Below, one piece after another: positions 35,491 to 45,512 of a stretch of DNA of 64,000 nt. Position numbers and translations under genes: made by a program. The stretch covers positions 1,736,001 to 1,800,000 of the forward strand of contig NZ_CP165646.1 of NCBI RefSeq assembly GCF_041199995.1, in the 5' to 3' direction. The notes under the pieces are model-generated. The model was not told the origin of the DNA. It ran no database searches and was given only the letters and a program-made list of their open reading frames with translations. This stretch comes from Leptotrichia sp. HSP-342 (GTDB lineage: Bacteria > Fusobacteriota > Fusobacteriia > Fusobacteriales > Leptotrichiaceae). Position 1 is the first letter of the stretch. Every line of letters begins with the position of its first letter.

Positions 35491-36354
35491 CTATTTTTTC
35501 TTATTTCTCCATCTTTTATGCTGCCACATATACTGCTCTGGATATTCTCTAATAATTTCCTCAAATTCATGATAAATTTTTTGCATATTATATCGCATTG
35601 TTTCCTTTAATTTTTCTTGTTTTTCTATTTCAATAATTTTTTTATTCTTAACATATATCACATCTCTCTCAAACACAGCATAAGCAAGAACTATCGGTAT
35701 TTTATGCTTCATTGAAAGCAAGACAGGTCCTGCAACTCCAGTTGTTTCACGTCCAAAAAATTTCACATCCACATCTTTTCCATAATGATCCGAAGCAAGA
35801 GCAATGATTGATTTTTCATTTATTGCTTTTCTCAAATTATCACTATCATGTAACGGCAAGGAATTAAGACCTCCCTCTTCACGCCATTTTGTCATCAAGT
35901 CATTAATTTTTTTATTTTTCTGATTTCTAAAAACAGCATAAAAATTTCTTATATTCCTCATTCTGCTCCCAGCTTCAAATCCACCAAGATGAAGTGAAAC
36001 AATTAAAACCGCCTTTTCATTATTTTCACAAGCCTGTCCCATCAGCTCCTCATTTTCTACAACAGTATTTCCATCTCGTGTAATTTCTTCCAAAAAAATA
36101 GAAGTCATAATCATTTTTCCCATTGTTTTATATGATTCTTTTGCAATTTTCTCAATGTCTTCATCATTTTTTTCAGGAAAAGCATTTTTTATATTATCTA
36201 TCGTAAGTAGCCGCCTTTTTTTTATAAGATAATATGCTGCTATCCCAAAACTTTCAAAAATTCTATATCTCATTTTAAGAGAAAAAATTGACAAAATCTT
36301 TTTTATCAAAATAACAAAAAATCCTGTTATTTCTTCACTTACTTTATATTTCAT
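35491..36354 (-). CDS. Lipid A biosynthesis acyltransferase (LpxL/HtrB family)
   Basis: A 287-residue inner-membrane-associated acyltransferase that should add a secondary acyl chain to Kdo-lipid A. Family markers are IDNIKNAFPEKNDEDIEKIAK, the catalytic HX4E motif in SLHLGGFEAG near residue 122, YAVFRNQKNKKI, ASDHYGKD and the C-terminal YMWQHKRWRNKKK. With waaA it shows an active lipid A pathway. It follows rpsO on the minus strand by about 75 bases beyond that gene's terminator. Confidence 0.9.
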   Translation of the reverse strand: MKYKVSEEITGFFVILIKKILSIFSLKMRYRIFESFGIAAYYLIKKRRLLTIDNIKNAFPEKNDEDIEKIAKESYKTMGKMIMTSIFLEEITRDGNTVVENEELMGQACENNEKAVLIVSLHLGGFEAGSRMRNIRNFYAVFRNQKNKKINDLMTKWREEGGLNSLPLHDSDNLRKAINEKSIIALASDHYGKDVDVKFFGRETTGVAGPVLLSMKHKIPIVLAYAVFERDVIYVKNKKIIEIEKQEKLKETMRYNMQKIYHEFEEIIREYPEQYMWQHKRWRNKKK

Positions 36355-36385
36355 CTTATTTTTAAACTCCTTAAAAATTTATTTT

Positions 36386-36419
36386 TAAAAAAAGAGCATA
36401 CATAAAATACGCTCTTTTA
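36386..36419 (-). terminator. Terminator of rpsO
   Basis: On the minus strand, AAAAGAGCGTA pairs with TATGCTCTTTT and a T run follows. It begins 10 bases after the rpsO stop. Confidence 0.85.
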
Positions 36420-36428
36420 TCTTAATTA

Positions 36429-36692
36429 CTATTTTCTGATTCCTAATTTTTCGATTAATGATCTATAATCATCAACGTTTCTATTTTTGATGTAGTTTAA
36501 TAATCTTCTTCTTTTACCAACCATTTTTAGTAATCCTACTCTTGAATGCACATCTTTAGGATGTGTTTTTAAGTGAGCTGTCAAATGACTGATTCTATCT
36601 GTAAGAAGTGCAACTTGTACTTCAGCAGATCCTGTATCTTGAGCATTTTTTCCATATGCTTCAATAATTTCTTTTTTCGGTTTTAATGCCAT
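36429..36692 (-). CDS. rpsO: 30S ribosomal protein S15
   Basis: Binds 16S rRNA early in small-subunit assembly. The 87-residue protein has the typical [34 protein letters not shown] and [11 protein letters not shown]. It stands alone with its own terminator; pnp, a frequent neighbour, is not in the window. The ATG follows TAGGAGGAAAACA. Confidence 0.97.
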   Translation of the reverse strand: MALKPKKEIIEAYGKNAQDTGSAEVQVALLTDRISHLTAHLKTHPKDVHSRVGLLKMVGKRRRLLNYIKNRNVDDYRSLIEKLGIRK

Positions 36693-36828
36693 TGTTTTCC
36701 TCCTAATAATTATTATTTAAACCAAGAATATAGCGGCAAACTTATATTCATAGTATAAATTCAAATGTTATTCTATCATATATTTTTCTATTTGTAAAGG
36801 CTTCCAACTTCATTTTTTCAAAAATTTC

Positions 36829-37323
36829 CTATTTTGCAAACGAAGCTGTTAATGAATCAAAATCAACTGGCAACTCAAGCTTTTCTTCAACTTTACCATT
36901 ATTTATTTTTAAATTATATGGAAATGCATCAACTGCAAACCCACGAGCAATTGAACCGCTTTCATCATAGTAGGCTGGGAATGTATACTCATTATCCTTT
37001 ACATAAGTCTGTGTTTTCCCTAAATCAGTCTGAGAATTTGTAAATACAACTATTACATTAACTTTATCTTTATTTGCATCATAAAATTTCTGAACTTCAG
37101 GCAATTCTTCCTTACAATGTGGACACCATTCAGCAGCAACAATCATTAATGTTTTCTTACCATTGTTCATAATTTTTTCACTATTAACAGTTTTATTGCT
37201 ATTTAACTCCTTCAATTCAAATTTTGGAACTTTCCCTTTCCCATCTACATCAACACTAAATTCTTTTCCACAAGATGCCACAAATAATAAAAGCAATGAC
37301 ATCATTAAAATTATTTTTTTCAT
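36829..37323 (-). CDS. Thioredoxin-like lipoprotein (TlpA/ResA type)
   Basis: A 164-residue exported thioredoxin-fold protein. The signal MKKIILMMSLLLLFVASCG has lipobox VASC. The redox site is EWCPHC near residue 69, and the fold continues through VIVVFTNSQTD and the cis-Pro region AVDAFPYNLKI, where Pro takes the usual place. Proteins like this reduce or isomerise disulfides in the periplasm, for example in cytochrome maturation or methionine sulfoxide repair. No partner gene such as ccdA or msrAB is next to it. Confidence 0.88.
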   Translation of the reverse strand: MKKIILMMSLLLLFVASCGKEFSVDVDGKGKVPKFELKELNSNKTVNSEKIMNNGKKTLMIVAAEWCPHCKEELPEVQKFYDANKDKVNVIVVFTNSQTDLGKTQTYVKDNEYTFPAYYDESGSIARGFAVDAFPYNLKINNGKVEEKLELPVDFDSLTASFAK

Positions 37324-37420
37324 TTTATATGTTTTCTCCTTTTTCTTAATTTTTTATTGTTTATACAATTTTGTAATTATACACTATTATTATTAGAATT
37401 TTCTGTCAAAATATTTGTTT

Positions 37421-37948
37421 TTATTTATCTAATCCAAGTGTTAAAACAGAAATAAACTCTAAATTTTTTTCTCCATCTAAAACCCAGTTATTTCCTTGTT
37501 TTTCCAAAATTATATTTATTGTTTTTTCACTATAAGATAACTTGTTTTCTTTTATTTTCTCATTAAAGAATTTAGTTGCTTCCTGAACAACTATCTTATC
37601 GATCTCTGATTTTGAAGCTATATTTGAAGATTTATATTTTTCAGTAATCATATTATGAAATTCATTTCCAAAAGTGCTGTAATCAGGATACTTTATAGTA
37701 ACATTTACTGTGGCTATTTTATCTTTTGTCTCAACTTTATTTATTTTGTAGGTAATTTTTTTAAATCCTTCAAGTACAATTCCAATTCCAGGAATATTCA
37801 TTGATGAATCCCATTTTTTTATCTTATTCATATCTCCAGATTGAATAATTTTCATATGCTGTTCAAACATTCTTTTAGCGACAGCATCCCTTCCACAGCT
37901 TATAGTCATTAGAATCATACTTAACAACAATAAGATATATTTTTTCAT
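37421..37948 (-). CDS. Lipoprotein of unknown function
   Basis: A 175-residue lipoprotein with signal MKKYILLLLSMILMTISCG and lipobox TISC. After a helix (KRMFEQHMKIIQSGDMNKIKK) it has alternating beta-rich sequence ending in NIILEKQGNNWVLDGE, a pattern of DUF5105/DUF4878-type lipoproteins. It follows the Sel1/TPR lipoprotein gene by 24 bases on the same strand and was probably cotranscribed with it. The function is unknown. Confidence 0.7.
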   Translation of the reverse strand: MKKYILLLLSMILMTISCGRDAVAKRMFEQHMKIIQSGDMNKIKKWDSSMNIPGIGIVLEGFKKITYKINKVETKDKIATVNVTIKYPDYSTFGNEFHNMITEKYKSSNIASKSEIDKIVVQEATKFFNEKIKENKLSYSEKTINIILEKQGNNWVLDGEKNLEFISVLTLGLDK

Positions 37949-37972
37949 AATTCTCTCCTTCTAATATTTCAT

Positions 37973-39360
37973 TTAGTTTACTAAATAAGCATCAAAAATT
38001 TCTCCAATATCATAGCCATTTTCTTTAGCGACTTTAAAATAGAATTTTGATTTTTGTTTATTTTTTTGATTATAATAATAAACTCCTAGATTGTAAAAGG
38101 CTGTTGTATTAAGTTTTGCAGCAGCCTGTAGATTCAGAATTCTTACCATCTTGTCAGTTTCAGGATAGTAAAGGCTCAAGTCAACCATTGAATAATCATC
38201 TCCGCTACTTGCAAGTCTTTCTAGTATTTTTTTTGCTTCTTTGCTTTGTTTTACTTGATTTTCCTCAGCTTTTGCTGGATTTTTCTCTTTTTCCATATCT
38301 TCTAGAATATAAGCAAGTTTATATCCAGCTGAGATTGAACCTAGTAAATATGCTTTATTATAAATATTTTTTGCTTTTTTTATTTCCTTTTGAGTCTCAT
38401 ATAGACGACCTAGATAATTCATTGCATCAATATCATTTTTATTTGCAGCTTTTTGATAAAGTTCTTCTGCTTTTGTAAAATCTTTTAAATTTTCATAGAT
38501 AAATCCTTTATATCCGAGAATTAATACTTCGTCTGAGTTTGTATCTTCCAGTATTTTTAATGCAAGATCATAATTCTTTTCCCCTTTTACAAGCCTTGAA
38601 GCAAGTTCAAATGCTGCAAGATAATATTTATTCTGTGAAAATATCTGGTTGTAAATTTGTACTGCTTCCTCTTCTTTATCATCATTTTCCAGCAATTTTG
38701 CTTTCGCGTAAAGTGCAGGCGAGTAATTTTCAGACAAAAAATCTTTTAAAATATCATAGGCTTTTTCAGTATTAGAAACTTTTTCCAAAACTAAAGTTCC
38801 AAGTTCCTTTTTTTCTTCCACAGAAATACTTCCATTATTTAATTTTTTATTTAATTCCTCTATCCTTTTATAAAAATTCATCAAATTTTTATTATACTCA
38901 TAAGAATACAGTGCATAAATTTCATTAGCGTCTCTTCCTTTTTTCAAATATTCCTGTGCCTTTGTAAATTCAAGCTTATTTTCATATATAGTTCCTATTA
39001 CATAATAGGCTTTTACATTTCCCTGTTTTGCAGAACTTTCCAAAAGGTCTATGATCTGACTTTCGTCTCCATTTGTCTGCTGAAGTAAAAGTGCTTGATA
39101 ATATTCAGCAAGCCCTTTACTTTTTTTCATATATCTATTAAAGAACATAGTTCCATTTTCAGCTAGATAAGTATAGGCAAGTCCATAAACATCTTCATTT
39201 CCAGCTTTTGCTGATTCATTTATATTTTTCATAATATATTCATAATCCTTTTTTCAAGAATTCCAATAAGTCCTTTTTCAAGTGCATCATAACCAGCATC
39301 TGTTTTTGAGCAAGCTACTGAAAATAATAATGCAATTATTATATATATCCATTTTTTCAT
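37973..39360 (-). CDS. TPR/Sel1-repeat lipoprotein, split by a one-base shift
   Basis: The main frame (37973-39232) encodes 419 residues of helical repeats of the Sel1/TPR type (for example FIYENLKDFTKAEELYQKAA, AMNYLGRLYETQKEIKKAK). Its apparent ATG at 39232 has no ribosome site. Upstream, an ATG at 39360 starts a lipoprotein signal (MKKWIYIIIALLFSVACS, lipobox SVAC) and runs on to LIGILEK, where an A6 run (39249-39254) breaks the frame. One extra A would join both parts into LEKKDYEYIMKN. So this is one gene with either a sequencing error, a phase-variable or slippage site, or recent decay. Such proteins usually act as periplasmic scaffolds. Confidence 0.75.
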
Positions 39361-39449
39361 ACTTTTATCACATTTCCTATTCGTAAAAAAATTTCCCCCC
39401 GCTTTTACTTAGAATCTAATAAACCTAGAATTATTGATTTTTGATACTG

Positions 39450-41351
39450 CTATTTCACAGTAGTTCCAATTTTTATTTCATCGTCAATAATTATAAGTTT
39501 CGTTTTTTTCTTTTCAGTTGCTGTCAGTAGCATTCCTTGTGATAATTCTCCTTTTAATTCTACCGGTTTTAAATTCAGTATAGCCTGTACTTTTTTCCCA
39601 ACTAGTTCTTGTTCATTTGGATACCATTTTGCAATTCCTGAAATAATCTGTCTCTTCTCTTTTCCAGTATTTACAATAAATTTTAACAATTTATCCGCAT
39701 TTTCAATTTTCTCTACTTTTTCAATTTGAACAACTTTTATTTCAATTTTATTAAAATCATCTATTGTAATTGGATTTTCAATTTTCAAGTCCTCATTGTA
39801 TTCTTTTTTAGGTTCCTCTTCCAATTCAATTCTTGGGAACAGCGGAACTGCTTCATTTAACCGATTTCCAAAGGGATAACTTTTCCATTCTTTTATATCA
39901 TCTAAATGTAATTTTGTAATATCTTTTTCAAGTCCTAACTGATTTATCATTTTTTGTGCAGTTTCTGGCATGAATGGTGAAATAAGCACTGCAATTTTGT
40001 AAAGTGAATCCACTAAATTATACATGACTGTTGACAATCTATCTTTTTGGCTTTCATCCTTTGAAAGTTTCCAAGGCTCACATTCATCAATGTATTTATT
40101 CATTCTTGAAATAAATTTCCAAATATCCTTTAATGCCTCAGAAAATTGATAATTATTTATATGCTTATCCAAATCAATCAATGTATTTTTCCATAATTCC
40201 TTAATTTCAATATCAAAACTTTCTTCAACTTCATTTAATACAACTTCTGAATTAAAATATTTTTTTTGCATTCCAATCGTTCTATTAAGTAAATTTCCTA
40301 AATCGTTTGCCAAGTCAGCATTTATTCTCTGAACCATTGCCTTTTTAGAATAATCAGCATCCTGACCAAAAGTCGCCTCTCTCATCAGATAATATCTAAA
40401 AGCGTCAAGTCCGTATTTTTCAACTTCTTCCTCTGGATTAACAACATTTCCAAGTGATTTTGACATTTTTTCACCTTCTACAGTCCACCATCCATGTGCT
40501 GCAATCGTATCAGGCAACTTTATTCCAGCCGACATTAGCATCGCAGGCCAGATAATAGCGTGAAATCTCAGAATATCTTTTCCAACAACATGATTTACAG
40601 TTCCGTTAGTCCAGAATTTATCAAACTGCTCTGTATCAGTCGAAAATCCTGCACCAGTCAAGTAAATATTCAATGCATCGAACCAAACGTAGATTACATG
40701 CCCTTCTTCTAGTTCTAATGGTATTCCCCAGTCAAATGTAGTTCTTGAAATTGATAAATCTTGAAGCCCTTGTTTTATGAAGGCAATTACTTCATTTTTC
40801 TTACCTTCAGGCTTTATAAAATCAGGATTTTTTTCGATATGTTCTAACAGTGCATTTTCATACTTAGATAATTTAAAGAAATATGAAGTTTCTTTTACAT
40901 CAATGACTTCTTTTCCCATATATTTTCCATCAACAAGCTGATTTTCAGGTACAAAAGTTTCTTCAGAAACACTATATTTACCAACATATTCTCCTCTATA
41001 AATATCTCCCTTGTCATGCACCCTCTTTATTATTTCTTTTACAGTTTTCAAATGTCTTTCTTGTGTTGTTCTCATAAAATCTGTATTTGAAATATTTAAC
41101 TTTTCCCATAAAGTTGTGAAATTAAGAGACATTTTATCTACCCATTGCTGTGGCGTAAATCCATTTTTTTCAGCTGCTTCCTGAATTTTCTGCCCATGCT
41201 CATCGACTCCAGTCATAAAGCCAACTTCTTCACCAATTAACCTTTTGTATCGGGAAACAACATCACAAATTATTGTTGTATACGCTGTTCCCACGTGTGG
41301 TGCCGCATTAGGATAGTAAATTGGCGTTGTTATGTAAAATGCTTTTGACAT
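39450..41351 (-). CDS. metG: Methionyl-tRNA synthetase MetG
   Basis: Charges tRNA-Met, including the initiator. The start at 41351 is chosen because GGGAGG lies six bases before it; an ATG eleven codons upstream lacks one. The class I motifs are APHVGTAYTT (HIGH) and EKMSKSLGN (KMSKS). The insert seen in zinc-type enzymes is short, with no four-Cys zinc cluster. A C-terminal EMAP/Trbp111-type tRNA-binding domain (about 530-633, FNKIEIKVVQIEKVEKIENADKL... form) completes the 633-residue protein. The downstream direction leads to the TPR gene. Confidence 0.96.
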   Translation of the reverse strand: MSKAFYITTPIYYPNAAPHVGTAYTTIICDVVSRYKRLIGEEVGFMTGVDEHGQKIQEAAEKNGFTPQQWVDKMSLNFTTLWEKLNISNTDFMRTTQERHLKTVKEIIKRVHDKGDIYRGEYVGKYSVSEETFVPENQLVDGKYMGKEVIDVKETSYFFKLSKYENALLEHIEKNPDFIKPEGKKNEVIAFIKQGLQDLSISRTTFDWGIPLELEEGHVIYVWFDALNIYLTGAGFSTDTEQFDKFWTNGTVNHVVGKDILRFHAIIWPAMLMSAGIKLPDTIAAHGWWTVEGEKMSKSLGNVVNPEEEVEKYGLDAFRYYLMREATFGQDADYSKKAMVQRINADLANDLGNLLNRTIGMQKKYFNSEVVLNEVEESFDIEIKELWKNTLIDLDKHINNYQFSEALKDIWKFISRMNKYIDECEPWKLSKDESQKDRLSTVMYNLVDSLYKIAVLISPFMPETAQKMINQLGLEKDITKLHLDDIKEWKSYPFGNRLNEAVPLFPRIELEEEPKKEYNEDLKIENPITIDDFNKIEIKVVQIEKVEKIENADKLLKFIVNTGKEKRQIISGIAKWYPNEQELVGKKVQAILNLKPVELKGELSQGMLLTATEKKKTKLIIIDDEIKIGTTVK

Positions 41352-41403
41352 ATTTTTCCTCCCTCTAATTTTATAATTTATCAATATCTAAAAATTTATC
41401 TTT

Positions 41404-42078
41404 TTATTTAAAACTTTCTTCATTAAATTCAACATTCTTATTTTTGTTATATTTTTCACTGTAAATTTCAAATGCCTTATTTCCAGCCTGATGTATTTTT
41501 TCTTTTACTAATTTTATCGACTCTTCTAAAGTTATTTCCTTTGTTAAGTAAAATGGCTCTGCAACATAATGAACACATTTAGAAAATGGAACAGGTATTT
41601 CAAGTTTGTCCCACATATTTTTAAAAATCCATTTTTTACTGCAGTAAGAACTGACTGGAACAATCGGCATTCCTGTTTTTTGTGCTATAAAAATTGCACC
41701 CGCTTTTGGCTCAAAAATAGGACCACTCGGACCATCAATCGCAATTCCAAGAGTATAGTCTTTCTTGGCATATTTCATAGCTTCCTTTAAACTTTTTATA
41801 TTGTCTCTATTCGACGAACCTCGTATTAATTCATTCCCTTCTCTTCTAAGTAATTCTGCTAAGATTTCTCCATCCTTTGAGGCACTTACGATGGAAGCCT
41901 TTTTATCAATAATTCGTGTAGCATTACATACTGTAAAAATTTTTCTGTGCCAAAAAACAATGATGTTAGGTTCGTTTATTTTAACGCTATCTGCATAAAA
42001 ATATTCTTTTCTAGTCATAAAACTTAATATCCTGTATACAACATGAAGAATAGAACCTAAAAATTTATATTTATTCAT
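41404..42078 (-). CDS. DUF374 lysophospholipid acyltransferase-family protein
   Basis: A 224-residue protein from the ATG at 42078, which follows GGGAGTGAAA. The family pattern is IVFWHRKIF (the HX-containing catalytic block of this branch), ASKDGEILAELLRR, AIDGPSGPIFEPKAGAIFIAQKTG and VPVSSYCSKKWIFK. DUF374 proteins are related to PlsC and LpxL-type enzymes and in some Gram-negatives act on lipid A or other envelope lipids. It precedes metG by 52 bases. Substrate unknown. Confidence 0.85.
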   Translation of the reverse strand: MNKYKFLGSILHVVYRILSFMTRKEYFYADSVKINEPNIIVFWHRKIFTVCNATRIIDKKASIVSASKDGEILAELLRREGNELIRGSSNRDNIKSLKEAMKYAKKDYTLGIAIDGPSGPIFEPKAGAIFIAQKTGMPIVPVSSYCSKKWIFKNMWDKLEIPVPFSKCVHYVAEPFYLTKEITLEESIKLVKEKIHQAGNKAFEIYSEKYNKNKNVEFNEESFK

Positions 42079-42193
42079 TTTCACTCCCACTATTTTTAAA
42101 TTACACCCAATCTTTATCAAATTAAATTAACCAAAATTGACTAAATCTTAATTTATAATTTCCATATTAAATTAGCAGATATTTAAATTTTTG

Positions 42194-42754
42194 TTATATT
42201 TGCATTTTAAAATGTTTCACTATATCGGAAATCTTATTTTCTATAACTTCATTAGTCTCATTTTTTCTATAATTTTCATCAAGTCTTGTACAAAGCATAG
42301 TTGCATAACCAAATAGAAAATACCATATTTTATTTATGACATTTTTAGCCTCTTCTTCCTCTAAAGCAGGAAAACTTTCCAGCAGATTTTCTTTTGTCAA
42401 GAACTCTCGAAGCGTTACTTCGTAAAGTTTTTCAAATCTTTCTGTTGTATCAAGAAAAATTGTCCTAAATAATTCCTTTTCTTCTCTAGCGAATATCACA
42501 AAACCAATTGCTCCACTCAATATTTTTCTTTCAGCATAATTTCCATATAAGTATTTTTTTAATTTTTCCTTACACATGTCTATAATTTCTTCTTTTAATT
42601 CATCTACTGTATTAAAGTTAAAGTAAATAGGCGCCGTAGAACACTTCAGATAACTTGCTATTTTTCTGACACTTACATTTTGGAAGCCTTCTTTTTTCAT
42701 TAACTCATATCCAGCCTCAATTATCACTTCTTTCGTAAACTTAAGTCTAGGCAT
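42194..42754 (-). CDS. TetR/AcrR-family transcriptional regulator
   Basis: A 186-residue dimeric repressor. The N-terminal HTH is KEVIIEAGYELMKKEGFQNV followed by SVRKIASYLKCSTAPIYFNF, where the recognition helix is STAPIYFNF. The C-terminal ligand domain is divergent, with one patch EEKELFRTIFLDT typical of the TetR_C group that senses unknown small molecules. It is 30 bases after folA on the same strand. A target could be the folA-thyA region or its own promoter; no clear operator was identified. Confidence 0.88.
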   Translation of the reverse strand: MPRLKFTKEVIIEAGYELMKKEGFQNVSVRKIASYLKCSTAPIYFNFNTVDELKEEIIDMCKEKLKKYLYGNYAERKILSGAIGFVIFAREEKELFRTIFLDTTERFEKLYEVTLREFLTKENLLESFPALEEEEAKNVINKIWYFLFGYATMLCTRLDENYRKNETNEVIENKISDIVKHFKMQI

Positions 42755-42784
42755 CGTTTTCTCCTTTTCAGATTTTCATCTGTT

Positions 42785-43294
42785 TTATCCATTAATTTTT
42801 TCATAAATACAAAATTTCCATCCATCGTGATTTTCCTCAGTCAAAGTTATCCATTTATCCAAATCTATCTTTGGAAAATAAGCATCTGCAGCTGTATCGG
42901 AAAAATCAATATAACTCATATAAATTTTACTAACAATTTCTAATTCTAATGATTTTTTATAAATTTGCTCTCCTCCAATAATAAAAATTTCTTCCTCTAC
43001 ATTTTCATATTGTTTAACAAACTTATAAAAATCATTACATATTTTTAGTTTTGTAGTTTTTGTTTCATATATATCTTTTTCTTCAGTTAGATTAAAAAAT
43101 GATTTTGAAAATACAATATTTTTTCTATTAGGCAACGGCTTACCTATACTCTCATAAGTATGTCTTCCCATTACAACTGTTTTTCCTGTTGTAATTTCTT
43201 TGAATTTTTTCAAATCTTCAGGAATACGCCACAAAAGCTGATTATTTTTTCCAATTTCATTATTTTTCCCAACAGCAACTACTATGCTATACAT
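42785..43294 (-). CDS. folA: Dihydrofolate reductase FolA
   Basis: Reduces dihydrofolate to tetrahydrofolate with NADPH. The 169-residue protein has VVAVGKNNEIGKNNQLLWRIPEDLKKF (with the conserved catalytic acidic residue in PEDL), GKTVVMGRHTYESIG, PLPNRKNIVFSK and EEIFIIGGEQIYK. It lies downstream of thyA, the usual partner that produces dihydrofolate. Between them is an AT-rich gap of about 130 bases. Confidence 0.96.
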   Translation of the reverse strand: MYSIVVAVGKNNEIGKNNQLLWRIPEDLKKFKEITTGKTVVMGRHTYESIGKPLPNRKNIVFSKSFFNLTEEKDIYETKTTKLKICNDFYKFVKQYENVEEEIFIIGGEQIYKKSLELEIVSKIYMSYIDFSDTAADAYFPKIDLDKWITLTEENHDGWKFCIYEKING

Positions 43295-43427
43295 TTTATA
43301 CTCCTTAATTTTATAATTTAATCGAAGTAATAAAATATAGAAAAACCATTATCTTTTATTTAACTTTATATACTAGTTTAAAATACTGATTTTACTATAT
43401 TCTACTACTTCTTAAACTTTTCCATTC

Positions 43428-44297
43428 TTAAACCGCAACTTCAAATTTAATTACAGGATGGCTTTCATAATCTTCTAACGTAATATCCTCGAATGTCAAT
43501 TCATTAAATGGCTTGTCTGCTATATTTATTCTAGCAAGTTTTAACGGCTCTCTTGTCAGTTGTTCCTTTAGCCCTTCAATATGATTTTCATAAATGTGAG
43601 CATCAATTATTGTGTGAGCAAATTCTCCAACTTCATAACCACATTCTTTTGCAATCATCATTGTAAGCAATGAGTAACAAGCTAGATTAAACGGTATCCC
43701 AAGTGCAATATCCCCACTTCTTTGAGTTAAATGGCAGTTAAGTTTATTTCCAAGAACATTAAACGCAAAAGTATAATGACACGGTGGCAATTTACTAATT
43801 GTTGCATTTCCTGGATTCCAAGCTAAAACTATCATTCTTCTTCCATTTTTATGATTAGGATTTGTTTTCATTTCCTTCAGAGTGTCAACAATATACTGAA
43901 TCTGGTCAAATACAAGCTGCCCATTTTTTTCTCTAGTCACCCAAGGATTATTCTCATCGGCAAAAACTTCTCCATCTAATGAAATTTCAGGTACTGGATA
44001 TCTTCTCCAGAATCTTCCATAAGCCGTTTCTAGCCTTCCTTCCTCATCTGCCCAGGCATCCCATATTTTTGTCTTTTTTCGCAAGTTTTTAATATGCTCT
44101 TCTCCTGATAAATACCAGAAAAGTTCGTGCAACATTGAGTTAAAATACATTTTTTTTGTTGTCAAAAGGGGATAACCTTTGCTCAAATCTACTTTATATG
44201 AATAAGCAAAAGTAGAAATTGTATCAACTCCTGTCCTATTTTCTTTTTTTATCCCATTATCAAGTACATACTTAACCATATCCAGATATTGTTTCAT
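43428..44297 (-). CDS. thyA: Thymidylate synthase ThyA
   Basis: Converts dUMP to dTMP using methylene-tetrahydrofolate. The 289-residue protein has RTGVDTISTFAYSYKVDLS, the catalytic Cys in KLPPCHYTFAFNV, LTQRSGDIALGIPFNLACYSLL and HTIIDAHIYENH. It is a little longer than the 264 residues of E. coli ThyA through loop insertions. It is followed by folA, giving a folate/dTMP unit. The start follows GGAGAGAAA. Confidence 0.97.
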   Translation of the reverse strand: MKQYLDMVKYVLDNGIKKENRTGVDTISTFAYSYKVDLSKGYPLLTTKKMYFNSMLHELFWYLSGEEHIKNLRKKTKIWDAWADEEGRLETAYGRFWRRYPVPEISLDGEVFADENNPWVTREKNGQLVFDQIQYIVDTLKEMKTNPNHKNGRRMIVLAWNPGNATISKLPPCHYTFAFNVLGNKLNCHLTQRSGDIALGIPFNLACYSLLTMMIAKECGYEVGEFAHTIIDAHIYENHIEGLKEQLTREPLKLARINIADKPFNELTFEDITLEDYESHPVIKFEVAV

Positions 44298-44348
44298 TTT
44301 CTCTCCAATTCTATTTTTCTCACCTATTTTAATTTTATAAGGTTTAAA

Positions 44349-44822
44349 TTAATATTCAAAATTATTCTGTCTCAAAGCTTCAAACAGCACAATCGCGACA
44401 GCATTGGACAAATTCAGTGAACGCCCAAGGGGAAGCATTGGAATCGTGATGTTGCTTTCCTTGTATTTATTTAATATTTCTTCAGGTATCCCACGTGATT
44501 CAGGCCCAAACATTATATAATCGCTGTCATTAAATTTCACATCTGTATATCTCTGTTTTGTTTTTGTTGTTGCAAAATAGATTTTTGCATTGCTGTTTTC
44601 GATGTTTTCCTGCCAGAAGTGTTCCCAATTTTCCCACACGAAAAGCTGTACATCTTTCCAGTAGTCTAGTCCCGCACGTTTTATTTTCTTATCATCCAGT
44701 TCAAAACCGAGAGGTTTTATTAAATGTAATTTTGTGTTTGTTAAGACACAAGTTCTTCCTATATTTCCTGTATTTACGTGAATTTCTGGATTTAATAGAA
44801 CTATGTTCATTTTATCTACCAT
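44349..44822 (-). CDS. trmL: tRNA 2'-O-methyltransferase TrmL (SPOUT)
   Basis: Methylates the ribose at wobble position 34 of certain leucine tRNAs. The 157-residue SPOUT protein has NIVLLNPEIHVNTGNIGRTC, LIKPLGFELDDKKIKRAGLDYW, MFGPESRGIPEEIL and the knot region SLNLSNAVAIVLFEAL. The start is uncertain: ATG at 44822 or four codons later at 44810, since both have only weak ribosome sites. It overlaps nothing and lies 37 bases after ruvC. Confidence 0.92.
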   Translation of the reverse strand: MVDKMNIVLLNPEIHVNTGNIGRTCVLTNTKLHLIKPLGFELDDKKIKRAGLDYWKDVQLFVWENWEHFWQENIENSNAKIYFATTKTKQRYTDVKFNDSDYIMFGPESRGIPEEILNKYKESNITIPMLPLGRSLNLSNAVAIVLFEALRQNNFEY

Positions 44823-44859
44823 TCTTTCTATTCAAGTTTATTTTACCATACAAATCTAT

Positions 44860-45429
44860 TTATTTCATCAATTTTTTATAATCTTCCAGTTTTATTCGAT
44901 TAGAAGTAATTTTATTTAATTTTTTGGTAATGTTATCTCCTCTATCAAAACCACCAAATCCTATTTTGGAATTAATGTGAGTAATTGCTATAGCAAGTGC
45001 ATCCGCAGCATCATCAGGTTTTGGGATTTCTTCTAATTTTAATATTAATTTTACCATTTCCTGAATTTGCTTTTTTTCAGCTCTACCATAACTTGCAATT
45101 CCCATTTTTACTTGAAGCGGAGTGTAACTGTATAAATTCAATTTATTTTTCTGCCCTACTAAAGTTATGACTCCACGAGCCTGTCCAACTTTTATTACCG
45201 TCTTCTGATTTTTAAAGAAAAATAAGTCTTCAATTGCCATATCTGTTGGCTTCCAAAGCTTTATAATATTTTCCAGTCCATCATAAATTTTTTCCAGCCT
45301 TACTGGCATATCCTCATCTTTATCCGTAAAAATACAGCCATAATCAAGTGGCACATATTTACCATTTTCATAATCTACAACGGCGTATCCTACTATTGCT
45401 GTACCAGGATCTATCCCTAAAATCCTCAT
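44860..45429 (-). CDS. ruvC: Holliday junction resolvase RuvC
   Basis: Cuts four-way DNA junctions during recombination. The 189-residue protein has the four acidic catalytic positions in context: GIDPGTAIVGYAVVD (Asp7), AIEDLFFFKNQKT (Glu near 68) and DAADALAIAITH (two Asp). It is slightly longer than E. coli RuvC (173) with a basic tail. ruvA and ruvB are not in the window. It is followed by trmL and preceded by the polymerase-like gene. Confidence 0.95.
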   Translation of the reverse strand: MRILGIDPGTAIVGYAVVDYENGKYVPLDYGCIFTDKDEDMPVRLEKIYDGLENIIKLWKPTDMAIEDLFFFKNQKTVIKVGQARGVITLVGQKNKLNLYSYTPLQVKMGIASYGRAEKKQIQEMVKLILKLEEIPKPDDAADALAIAITHINSKIGFGGFDRGDNITKKLNKITSNRIKLEDYKKLMK

Positions 45430-45512
45430 GTTTCTCCTATTTATTTACTTTCTTATTTCTTTATTTTTTATTATATCACACCTAAAGGTTGTATGCAAGA
45501 TTTCCGTATACG

